Positions 1 through 5,204 are shown, counted from the first letter of the stretch. The stretch: 5,381 bases of DNA from Nitriliruptoraceae bacterium (GCA_003554005.1 PWEU01000337.1:1-5381); one strand, 5' to 3'. Numbers and translations are program-made. The notes: a model not told the origin generated them from the letters alone.

Positions 1-186
1 GACCGCGTCGATGCCGGCAGGGCGTGGTCGAGCCTCGTCGACGGCGAGTTCGGTCTGTGTCACGACCAGCTCCACCAGGCGCACACCGTCGATCCTGGAC
101 AACACAGCCCGGGCGTCGCGGGCATCGGCGGCAGCTGCGGTCCGCAGCAGCGCCTCGACCGTGCTGGGGGCGTCGTCGACCGGCAC
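1..186 (-). CDS. Partial CDS, N-terminus of an unidentified protein (truncated by window edge)
   Basis: Reading the minus strand from GTG at 186-184 gives 62 codons without a stop, running off the left edge. The product begins MPVDDAPSTVEALLRTA and includes VRLVELVVTQTEL; it looks like a soluble, mostly helical protein with no signal peptide or membrane segment. The start is supported by a perfect AGGAGG (complement of 195-200) eight bases upstream, and third codon positions are strongly G/C, as expected for this genome. The plus strand over the same bases lacks that bias. I do not recognise the family; too little of the protein is present. It is transcribed divergently from the coiled-coil gene at 453, sharing a 266-bp spacer. 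Existence of the gene is likely; the function is unknown. Confidence 0.72.
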   Translation of the reverse strand, partial: MPVDDAPSTVEALLRTAAAADARDARAVLSRIDGVRLVELVVTQTELAVDEARPRPAGIDAV

Positions 187-194
187 CGGGGCGT

Positions 195-200
195 CCTCCT
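195..200 (-). promoter_or_regulatory. Ribosome-binding site that fixes the start of the left-edge gene
   Basis: The complement of 195-200 reads AGGAGG, a full anti-SD match, eight bases before the GTG at 186. It is the main reason to place a gene on the minus strand here. Confidence 0.65.
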
Positions 201-269
201 GAGGCTTGGTCCTGCGGGCGGTGGCGGGGTGCTTCCCGGCGGGTGTGGACCTGGTCCGACGGGGATCGA

Positions 270-313
270 TCCGTCCCAACGGAGGCGCAAGCCTGCCGCA
301 TCCGTGGGACGGA
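270..313. repeat. Two TCCGT/ACGGA palindromes, 31 bp apart
   Basis: Bases 270-283 read TCCGTCCCAACGGA and bases 301-313 read TCCGTGGGACGGA. Each is a perfect 5-bp inverted repeat around a loop of 4 or 3 bases. Their starts are 31 bp apart, close to three helical turns. In addition TCCGTCCCA (270-278) is the exact reverse complement of TGGGACGGA (305-313), so the pair can also form one longer 9-bp stem. The sequence is seen directly; a role as an operator pair for the divergent genes is inference. Confidence 0.45.
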
Positions 314-437
314 GTGGGGGAGGTGTGACAGCCGCTGGCGGCGGGGCCGCATGGCCGTGACCGCCATGGTCAGCGGCACCCGGCGGAGGTGGCACCATCG
401 CCGTGGCGAGTCGACCGTCGCGCCTTCCCTCGCTCGC

Positions 438-442
438 GGAGG
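438..442 (+). promoter_or_regulatory. Ribosome-binding site selecting GTG 453
   Basis: GGAGG lies ten bases before the GTG at 453. It supports this start over the farther upstream ATG codons at 351 and 24, whose extra codons do not look translated. Confidence 0.6.
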
Positions 443-452
443 ATCCCTGCTG

Positions 453-1088
453 GTGAACCAGGAACCCTGGGCGGTTTCGTCCGACCCGGCGTCGCTCTCG
501 TCGTCCACCTCCTCGGCGACGCCACCACCTCGGCGTCGGCGTTGGCCCACCGTGGCGATGATCGTGCTCCTGGTGCTGGCCACCGTCGGCGCCGTCACCG
601 CGACGGTCGTAGCCGTCGACCAGCGGGACGTGGCCGAGCAGTGGGAGGAGCGCGCGCTGGCGCTCGAGGCCCAGCGTGACACCGTCGACGACCAGCGTGC
701 GGAGGTGGCCGACCAGCTCGAGGCCACCCTGGACGCCCTGACCACCTCCGAGCGGGACGTCGACGAGCTGGAGGACCGGGTCCGCACCCTCGCGGACGAG
801 AAGGCTCGGGCCGAGGACACCGCCACCACCGTCCAGGTGGAGCGGGACGTGTTCATCGAGCTGTCGGAGCTGATCTCCGACGCCACCGGGGCGCTGGACA
901 CCTGTGTCGCGCAGCTGTTCGACCTGCAGTCCGCCTCCGTGGAGGCGTTCAACCGGGCCAACACCGGGCAGGACGTGGACATCGATGCGTTGAACGCGCG
1001 CTCCGGCGAGGTCACCCGGTTCTGCAACGAGGCCCGTACCGCCGCCGCCAGCGCTGAGGCAGCGGCCGACCGTCTGCTGCGCTCGTGA
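453..1088 (+). CDS. Single-pass membrane protein with extracytoplasmic coiled coil
   Basis: The 211-residue product has a Ser/Pro-rich cytoplasmic tail (1-26), a positive cluster RRRR at 27-30, and one hydrophobic helix at about 32-55. Then comes a long charged, Leu/Val-heptad helix (about 57-130) typical of a coiled coil. The C-terminal part (130-211) is helical, with two cysteines, C151 and C191, which could form a disulfide outside the cell. The positive-inside rule puts the bulk outside the membrane. Start GTG 453 is chosen for its GGAGG site and because in-frame codons before it have A/T-rich third positions. The stop overlaps the GTG start of the protease gene by four bases (GTGA), so the two are almost certainly cotranscribed and translationally coupled. 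I do not recognise a named family. A scaffold, sensor or substrate/regulator of the protease are all possible; this is inference. Confidence 0.85.
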   Translation: MNQEPWAVSSDPASLSSSTSSATPPPRRRRWPTVAMIVLLVLATVGAVTATVVAVDQRDVAEQWEERALALEAQRDTVDDQRAEVADQLEATLDALTTSERDVDELEDRVRTLADEKARAEDTATTVQVERDVFIELSELISDATGALDTCVAQLFDLQSASVEAFNRANTGQDVDIDALNARSGEVTRFCNEARTAAASAEAAADRLLRS

Positions 1089-1798
1089 GCTCCCGGCTGC
1101 GCATCGGTGGGCTGCTGCTCGCCGGCCTGGCCCTGGCCGCGTGCGTCGAGCCCCCCACCGCCCCGCTCGACACGCCGGCGGGGGTCGAGACCGAGGGCTT
1201 CGAGATGCCCGAGGTCGCGGCCACCTCGGTCGAGCGGCGCGCCCAGGAGGTCACGGTGCGGGTGCGTTCCCTGGGCTGCGAGCAGTTCGGGCTGGGATCC
1301 GGGTTCGTGCTGGCCGACGGCGTCGTGGTGACGAACCGGCACGTGATCGAGCAGCCCCGCGAGGTCACGGTGAACACCTGGGACGGACGCTCCCTGGCGG
1401 CGGAGGTCACCGGTGTGGCCACCGATACCGATCTCGCCCTGCTGCAGCTCGAGGACCGAGGTGACCTGCCAGTGGCCGAGCTCCGGACCGCTCCGGTGGA
1501 GCGAGGCGAGGAGGTGTTCGCCGTCGGCTACCCCGGTGGCGGACCGGCCCAGGTCAGCCCGGGTCGCGTCCTCGGGATGGTGGACGGGACCGTGCTCGGC
1601 GAGCCCGCCGAGGTGATCCGGGTCGAGGTGGAGATCTCCCTGGGCAGCTCGGGCGGCCCGCTGCTGGACCGCGACGGCCTCGTCGTCGGGGTCGTGTTCG
1701 CGGTCGAGGTGGACGCCGGGGTCGGTCTGGCCGTGCCGGTCGAGACGCTGCTCGAACGCCTCGACGCAGGTGAGCTCGTGGCCCCGGGGGTCTGCTGA
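1085..1798 (+). CDS. Lipoprotein trypsin-like serine protease (S1/MarP-like catalytic domain)
   Basis: This 237-residue protein starts with a lipoprotein signal peptide: positive R4/R6, hydrophobic core 7-19, lipobox L17-A18-A19-C20. The mature protein should be lipid-anchored at C20 outside the cytoplasmic membrane, followed by a Pro/Thr/Glu-rich linker to about 50. The chymotrypsin-fold domain carries the triad H86 (TNRHVI), D116 (DTDLALL) and S189 (GSSGGPLLD); the usual Asn before the catalytic Ser-Gly-Gly context is Ser188. There is no PDZ domain, so it is not a full HtrA/DegP. C65 and the final residue C237 are the only cysteines of the mature domain. Their spacing to the triad resembles that of the disulfide-forming pair I recall in mycobacterial MarP (Rv3671c), although MarP is anchored by N-terminal helices. 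GTG 1085 overlaps the upstream stop and has no ribosome site of its own, implying coupling. Substrate is unknown. Confidence 0.9.
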   Translation: MSSRLRIGGLLLAGLALAACVEPPTAPLDTPAGVETEGFEMPEVAATSVERRAQEVTVRVRSLGCEQFGLGSGFVLADGVVVTNRHVIEQPREVTVNTWDGRSLAAEVTGVATDTDLALLQLEDRGDLPVAELRTAPVERGEEVFAVGYPGGGPAQVSPGRVLGMVDGTVLGEPAEVIRVEVEISLGSSGGPLLDRDGLVVGVVFAVEVDAGVGLAVPVETLLERLDAGELVAPGVC

Positions 1799-1946
1799 CG
1801 CGGGGGCGCGGCTGTGCTGCTGCGGGGGCGTGCTGGCGCGGGGGCGTGCTGGCGCGGGGGGCGGGGCCGTGCTGTTGCGGGGACGTGCGCGCCGGGGGGT
1901 CGCCGTGTGAGCGAGCTGCCGCGGCCCGGGTGCTGTCCCGACCGGA
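1799..1946. repeat. Convergent spacer with G-rich tandem repeats
   Basis: Between the protease stop and the J-domain gene stop lies a short spacer. Two exact copies of the 16-bp unit GCGGGGGCGTGCTGGC occur back to back at 1822-1837 and 1838-1853. Degenerate partial copies flank them (from 1800 and to about 1888), all built from GCGGGGGCG and GTGCTG blocks. I found no clear hairpin followed by a T run, so no terminator is called even though both flanking transcripts should end here. Replication slippage in a G-rich region is the simplest explanation. Confidence 0.6.
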
Positions 1947-2687
1947 TCAGGACCGCGGCTGCCCGTTCGCGGGGGGTGCCAGGAGCCACTGCTCGAGGGG
2001 CCATGACGCCGCTTCCAGCAGCCGGACGAGCCGCATGGTCGTGGCCACCGCGGTCCGACCGCGGTCGGGCCCGGGCTCGAGGCTGCTGCTGAGCTGCACC
2101 GTGGACGTCCGGCGGCGCCGGATCCACTCGCCCTCGAGCGCGACCGCGTCCAACGCCCGGCGGGCTCGTCGAGCAGCCGCGGTGACCTCGAGGGCGACGA
2201 CCTGTCGTCCGCGGTCGTCCGCGGCCACCTCGATGTGGACGGTGGAGGTGAGGTCGGCGGCGAGGATCGCGGCAGCGCGGTTAAGCCGGGTCCCGGGAGC
2301 GCGGCTGACGGCGCGGAGCGGGTGCAGCGCAGCCGGGTGGGGGCGGGCGAGAGCGCTGGCGACCAGACTGGCTCGCAGGGGCGTGGGCCGGTCGGGGATG
2401 TGCAGGTCCAGATCGATGGCCGCCAGCTCGGAGCGGCTCGGCGTACGTGGGGCGCTGGCCGGGGTGCGCGACGGGCGGCCACGGGCGACGACTGGACGGG
2501 TGACGTCCTCCTCGGCGAGCCGCTCGAAGGCTGCCTGGAGCTGGTGGAAGACGCGCACGTCCCCGCCTCGGTCGGGGTGGTGCTGCCGGGCCAACCGGCG
2601 GTAGGCACGCTTGAGCTGACCATCGGCGCACGGCAACGTCACCTGCAGCAGGCGGGCCGCCTGCTCGCGGGTCAGACGTTCGCTCAC
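1947..2687 (-). CDS. J-domain (DnaJ-like) protein with unclassified C-terminal region
   Basis: The 246-residue product begins with a compact J domain (about 4-60). Helix I includes AARLLQV, helix II is LKRAYRRLARQ, the Hsp70-activating HPD is at 37-39, and helix III is VFHQLQAAFERL. No Gly/Phe-rich region and no CxxCxGxG zinc repeats follow, so this is a class C (type III) co-chaperone, not DnaJ itself. An Arg/Pro/Thr-rich linker (about 62-86) leads to a region of roughly 160 residues (87-246), with apparent alternating strands and helices, that I cannot assign. Such proteins recruit DnaK through the J domain; the client side is presumably the C-terminal region (inference). The start is GTG 2687, with GAGG (complement of 2693-2696) five bases upstream. 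No membrane segment is seen, so it is likely cytosolic. It is convergent with the protease gene and divergent from the SCO6745-family gene. Confidence 0.82.
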   Translation of the reverse strand: MSERLTREQAARLLQVTLPCADGQLKRAYRRLARQHHPDRGGDVRVFHQLQAAFERLAEEDVTRPVVARGRPSRTPASAPRTPSRSELAAIDLDLHIPDRPTPLRASLVASALARPHPAALHPLRAVSRAPGTRLNRAAAILAADLTSTVHIEVAADDRGRQVVALEVTAAARRARRALDAVALEGEWIRRRRTSTVQLSSSLEPGPDRGRTAVATTMRLVRLLEAASWPLEQWLLAPPANGQPRS

Positions 2688-2953
2688 GGTCGCCTCGAGG
2701 TGGGTTGGGCGGGCCGGGCTGCGGACACGCGCAGGGTACGAGGGTGTCGGCGCGGCGAGATGGGGTGTCCGCGGGGTGGCGGGGTGGCGAGGTGCGCTCG
2801 CCGGTGGGGCGCTGCCGGCGAGCGTGACCTAGCGTTCGTCGCCCCCTGGCGCCACCCGGACCATGCGGCGTCATCCGGGGCCGCCCGGCGTCTTCCGGGG
2901 TCGCCCGGCGACGCCCGGGGCCGGCCGGCGACGCCCGACAACGAGGAGCCGAC
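2688..2953. other. Divergent intergenic spacer
   Basis: This 266-bp stretch separates the J-domain gene from the SCO6745-family gene and should contain both promoters. Weak TAnnnT -10-like hexamers occur at 2830-2835 (TAGCGT, plus strand) and as the complement of 2733-2738 (TACCCT, minus strand). Neither has a recognisable -35 at normal spacing, so I do not call a promoter. The right end is occupied by a 20-bp-period tandem repeat. Open frames through here are shadow frames with poor codon composition. Confidence 0.5.
2866..2938. repeat. 20-bp-period tandem repeat, about 3.6 units
   Basis: Units begin at 2866, 2886, 2906 and 2926, each opening with CGGCG; the second reads CGGCGTCTTCCGGGGTCGCC. 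The third differs mainly in ACGCC for TCTTC, and the fourth is cut after ACGCCCG. The array ends four bases before the GAGGAG ribosome site (2943-2948) of the next gene, so it would lie in the 5' leader or the core promoter. Unit junctions contain inverted repeats such as GTCGCC-C-GGCGAC (2900-2912). A regulatory array or slippage product are both possible. Confidence 0.75.
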
Positions 2954-3811
2954 GTGGATGAGACGACGCCCGCAACCATCGGTCGCAAGCTGTGGGGCCG
3001 ACTCGAGGCGATCCACGTCCTGGCCTACTTCGCCCCGCCGGTGCTGGAAGCGCAGGCGCGGCTGGGGCTTGGTGACCGCATGGTCGGCTACGTCGCCGGT
3101 CGCAGCGCTCCGATGGGTCCCATCGGACCGGAGTTGGTGACCGCCGCTTTCTACGGCTTCTCGCCTGCGATGATCGCCCGCGCGTTGCCGGCCGCCTGGG
3201 CCACCGCCACACCCGAGCAGGTGCTGGAGGCGGATCAGCGGGCCCTGACCGACCTGCTGCACGAGCTGATCGGTGCTGCCGACGAGCTCCCGCGTGCCGC
3301 CGAGCTCGCGCGCGAAGCGGCGCTGCTCCAGCCGGTCCTCGGGCGTCCCCTGGCCGCTGCCTGGAGCAGCGTGGCCTGGGGCGGCGATCCGGAGCTGGTG
3401 CTGTGGCAGGCGGCCACCCGCATCCGCGAATCCCGAGGCGACGGGCACGTGGCGCTGTTGGTGGACGCCGAGCTCGACGGCGTCGAAGCGCACCTGACCA
3501 CTCGGGGAGACCCCCCGAAGCTGCGGGCGATCCTCGGGGCGACCCGCGGCATCAGCGACGCGGAGTGGGATGCGGCGGCCGACCGTCTGCGAGCTCGGGG
3601 ACTGCTGGACGCCGAGGGGGCGCTCACCACCGATGGCGTGGCCCTGCGGGAGCATCTGGAGCGCCGGACCGACGAGTTGGCTGCTCCGGCGTGGGCGGCC
3701 TTCGGCGCCGAGCGCAGCGCGTCGTTGCTCTCGGCGCTGGACCCGCTGGTCACCAGGGTGCTGGACGCGGGCATCGTGCCGGGGGTCGTCGCGCGGGTTG
3801 CGACCGCCTGA
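2954..3811 (+). CDS. SCO6745-family protein with C-terminal winged-helix region
   Basis: The 285-residue product matches my memory of the actinobacterial SCO6745 family in length and N-terminal signature. That signature comprises RKLWGRLEAIHVLAYFAPP (11-29), GYVAGRSAPMG (45-55), and a conserved FYGFSP block (66-71) followed by IARALPAAW (74-82). A mostly helical middle follows. A region around 188-240 (LRAILGATRGISDAEWD, then RLRARGLLD and LTTDG) has the helix-turn-helix plus wing pattern of MarR-like domains. Members are usually annotated as hypothetical or helix-turn-helix proteins; the biochemical function is not established to my knowledge. The start is GTG 2954, with GAGGAG five bases upstream. 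No signal peptide is present; it is likely cytosolic. The gene stands alone, divergent from the J-domain gene and convergent with the deacetylase gene. The family assignment is from recall, not a search. Confidence 0.83.
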   Translation: MDETTPATIGRKLWGRLEAIHVLAYFAPPVLEAQARLGLGDRMVGYVAGRSAPMGPIGPELVTAAFYGFSPAMIARALPAAWATATPEQVLEADQRALTDLLHELIGAADELPRAAELAREAALLQPVLGRPLAAAWSSVAWGGDPELVLWQAATRIRESRGDGHVALLVDAELDGVEAHLTTRGDPPKLRAILGATRGISDAEWDAAADRLRARGLLDAEGALTTDGVALREHLERRTDELAAPAWAAFGAERSASLLSALDPLVTRVLDAGIVPGVVARVATA

Positions 3812-3817
3812 GCGCCG

Positions 3818-3873
3818 GGTGCTGTTGGCCGCCGGCTCGCCCGCGTGGTGCTCTCGGCCGCCGGCTCGCCCGC
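3818..3873. repeat. Direct repeat, 27-bp unit twice
   Basis: Copies at 3818-3844 and 3847-3873 share 25 of 27 bases (common core GGCCGCCGGCTCGCCCGC), with a 29-bp period. The first copy starts seven bases after the stop of the SCO6745-family gene and the second ends where the hairpin element begins. It looks like a local tandem duplication. Confidence 0.7.
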
Positions 3874-3996
3874 CGGGTTGGGTGCGTGGGGCCCCGGGAG
3901 GCGGGGGTCAGGTTCCCCAACCCGGGGGTGGGGGGTGTTGGCGTGTGGGGTTGGGGAAGTTGGGCGTCGGGAGGCGGGGGTCAGGTTCCCCAACCC
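3873..3996. terminator. Possible bidirectional terminator hairpins between convergent genes
   Basis: The two stems described for the duplicated element sit between convergent genes, 62 bp and more past the plus-strand stop and about 95 bp past the minus-strand stop. They are GC-rich and would fold in transcripts from either strand. No T run follows on either side and the loops are long (33 and 27 bases), so this is not a classic intrinsic terminator. The call rests mainly on position and stem symmetry. Confidence 0.28.
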
Positions 3997-3999
3997 GGG
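3875..3999. repeat. Duplicated hairpin element, 73-bp period
   Basis: Copies at 3875-3926 and 3948-3999 align over 52 bp without gaps. The first 8 bases (GGGTTGGG) and the last 32 bases are identical, while the 12 bases between match at about half the positions. The right-hand core includes GGTTCCCCAACCCGGG. In each copy the left arm is complementary to the right end, giving stems of 10 bp (3873-3882 with 3916-3925) and 11 bp (3948-3958 with 3986-3996). Conserved arms with a diverged loop suggest that the fold matters. A dispersed intergenic repeat family or a paired terminator are the main options. Confidence 0.75.
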
Positions 4000-4024
4000 C
4001 GCGCAACACCCTGGTGGCGGTAGC

Positions 4025-4050
4025 GGGGGCGGGGGCGGGGTGCGGGAGGG
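4025..4050 (+). other. Putative G-quadruplex motif
   Basis: Runs of 5, 5, 4, 3 and 3 G residues separated by loops of one to three bases (C, C, TGC, A) satisfy the usual G3+ N1-7 pattern. The motif lies on the plus strand, just past the stop of the minus-strand deacetylase gene, so its transcript there would be C-rich. In DNA this GC-rich, chance occurrence is plausible. Confidence 0.4.
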
Positions 4051-4091
4051 CGCCGGCGCCTGGCGGGTAGTGGCCAAGGAGGAGGGGGCGG

Positions 4092-5138
4092 TCAGCTGGT
4101 ATGGGCGGTCTCGAAGGCGGTCAGGGTCTCGGCCACCACCGCGCCGAGCAGGTCCAGGGCGTACCCACCCTCCTGGAGCAGCACCGTCGGCCGACGTAGC
4201 GCACCCAGCAGCCGGCCGATGCCCCTGAACCCTGCGGCCGAGACGGACAGCTGCCCCAGGGGGTCGGCGTCCAGGGCGTCGCAGCCGAGGGAGACGACCA
4301 CGGCGACCGGGTCGAAGGCGTCGGCGAGCTCGCAAGCCACCTCGACGGCGTGGAGCACGGGGCCGTCTCCGCTACCGGGGGCCAGCGGGAGGTTCCGCGT
4401 GGTGCCGTGCCCCACCCTGGCTCCGAGCTCCTCCGGGTAGCCCGAGAAGTACGGGTACTGGTGATCGGGGTCGGTGTGGACCGACACGTACAGCACCTGC
4501 GGATCGGTCCAGAAGATGTCCTGGGTGCCGTTGCCGTGGTGCACGTCCACGTCGATGATGGCCACGCGGCCCTCGGCACGGAACCGGTGGGCGGCCACGG
4601 CGGCGTGGTTCAGCAGGCAGAACCCGCCGAAGTAGTCGGGCCCGGCGTGGTGGCCGGGCGGCCGCGTCACGCCGTAGGCGGCTGACGACCCCGAGCGGAC
4701 CAGGTCCACGGCGGTGCAGGCGACGTCGACCGCGGCCCGGGCGGCGAGGTAGGAGCCCGCCACCAGCGGCGTGGCGGTGTCGGTGCAGAACCACCCGAGA
4801 GAGCCCAGCGGCGAGGTGGGGCGTCGCCCCCCACCGGCCCATCGGGGCGAGCGGAAGGTGTCGGCGATCATCACCTCGGGTCCACCCGCGGCCCGCCAGG
4901 CCGGATAGGCGTCCCGCAGGTAGGCCACCAGGCCGGGGTCGTGGACGCCGTCGAGGACCTCGTCGCCGTGCTGGACAGCACGACGTTCGTCGATCCCGAT
5001 CGTGCGCAGGCCCGCGAGGATCGCGTCGACGCGGGCCGGGCGTTCGTAGACCGGCGCCACCCGCTGCCCGGCGTTGAGCTCGAAGGCCGGGTCGTGCTGG
5101 CGGTGCGCGTCGTCGACCACGACGGGGAGTGCGAGCAT
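4092..5138 (-). CDS. Histone deacetylase-superfamily amidohydrolase, acetylpolyamine amidohydrolase-like
   Basis: The 348-residue product has the whole HDAC/arginase-fold signature: tandem His H163-H164 in TRPPGHHAG, FGGFCLLNHAA (170-180), and IDVDVHHGNGTQDIFW (195-210). Expected Zn2+ ligands are D198, H200 and D287 (SLGCDALDADP), and the transition-state Tyr is Y326 in EGGYALD. The stretch VSVHTDPDHQYPYFSGYPEE (218-237), the N-terminal acidic E20 and D120 in WFCTDTATPL are closest to acetylpolyamine amidohydrolases, whose characterised member from Mycoplana is of similar length. A loop insertion at about 87-117 also fits that group. The predicted reaction is Zn-dependent hydrolysis of an acetyl-amine (polyamine or lysine); the substrate is unproven. 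The enzyme is cytosolic, without a signal peptide. ATG 5138 has GAGGAGG (complement of 5147-5153) eight bases upstream. No polyamine transport or catabolic genes are next to it in this window. Confidence 0.93.
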   Translation of the reverse strand: MLALPVVVDDAHRQHDPAFELNAGQRVAPVYERPARVDAILAGLRTIGIDERRAVQHGDEVLDGVHDPGLVAYLRDAYPAWRAAGGPEVMIADTFRSPRWAGGGRRPTSPLGSLGWFCTDTATPLVAGSYLAARAAVDVACTAVDLVRSGSSAAYGVTRPPGHHAGPDYFGGFCLLNHAAVAAHRFRAEGRVAIIDVDVHHGNGTQDIFWTDPQVLYVSVHTDPDHQYPYFSGYPEELGARVGHGTTRNLPLAPGSGDGPVLHAVEVACELADAFDPVAVVVSLGCDALDADPLGQLSVSAAGFRGIGRLLGALRRPTVLLQEGGYALDLLGAVVAETLTAFETAHTS

Positions 5139-5204
5139 CGGGTCTTCCTCCTCACCTGCGGCGACGGGACCGTGCCCGCGCCGCCGAGGTCGCCAGCTCG
5201 TCGG

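Larger units (their letters stand above)
187..452. other. Divergent intergenic spacer with paired palindromes
   Basis: This 266-bp stretch separates two divergently oriented genes and should hold the promoters of both. Open frames crossing it on either strand have scrambled third-position composition and low-complexity, arginine- or proline-rich translations, so I see no gene in it. I could not find a convincing -35/-10 pair. The notable structure is two short palindromes of the form TCCGT-N(3-4)-ACGGA at 270-283 and 301-313. Confidence 0.6.
3812..4091. other. Convergent intergenic region rich in repeats
   Basis: This 280-bp spacer lies between two genes that face each other. It holds a 29-bp-period direct repeat, a duplicated hairpin element with a 73-bp period, a four-run G tract (4025-4050) and a 12-bp palindrome GGCGCCGGCGCC (4049-4060). 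No start codon with a ribosome site and coding-like third-position bias was found on either strand, so it is non-coding. Transcription termination for both flanking genes is expected here. Confidence 0.65.

Noticed and set aside
24..452. N-terminal extension of the coiled-coil gene back to ATG 24 or ATG 351
   Set aside because: The codons have many A/T third positions and give an Arg-rich, low-complexity translation; the extension would overlap the left-edge gene on the other strand. GTG 453 has a proper GGAGG site and is followed by coding-like composition.
1085..1798. Full HtrA/DegP assignment
   Set aside because: The protein ends about 48 residues after the catalytic serine, with no room for a PDZ domain, and has a lipobox instead of a transmembrane anchor.
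1528..2127. 199-codon minus-strand open frame across the end of the protease gene
   Set aside because: It overlaps a protease with an intact triad and yields a Pro/Arg/Thr/Ser-rich translation typical of an antisense shadow in GC-rich DNA.
2866..2938. Short CRISPR-like array
   Set aside because: The 20-bp units are contiguous with no unique spacers and no cas genes are present; it is a simple tandem repeat.
1846..3140. Long plus-strand open frames (1846-2604 and 2235-3140) opposite the J-domain gene
   Set aside because: The minus strand encodes a clear J domain with HPD; the plus-strand translations are Arg/Gly/Ala-rich without recognisable motifs.
3875..3999. Insertion sequence remnants or terminal inverted repeats
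   Set aside because: The elements are short, tandem and without a transposase frame or target-site duplication; the hairpin symmetry explains the inverted arms.
2684..4335. Long minus-strand open frames opposite the SCO6745-family gene (2684-3655 and 3235-4335)
   Set aside because: These are shadow frames of low complexity; the plus-strand gene has a ribosome site and family signatures, and the second frame also runs through intergenic repeats and into the deacetylase gene in another frame.
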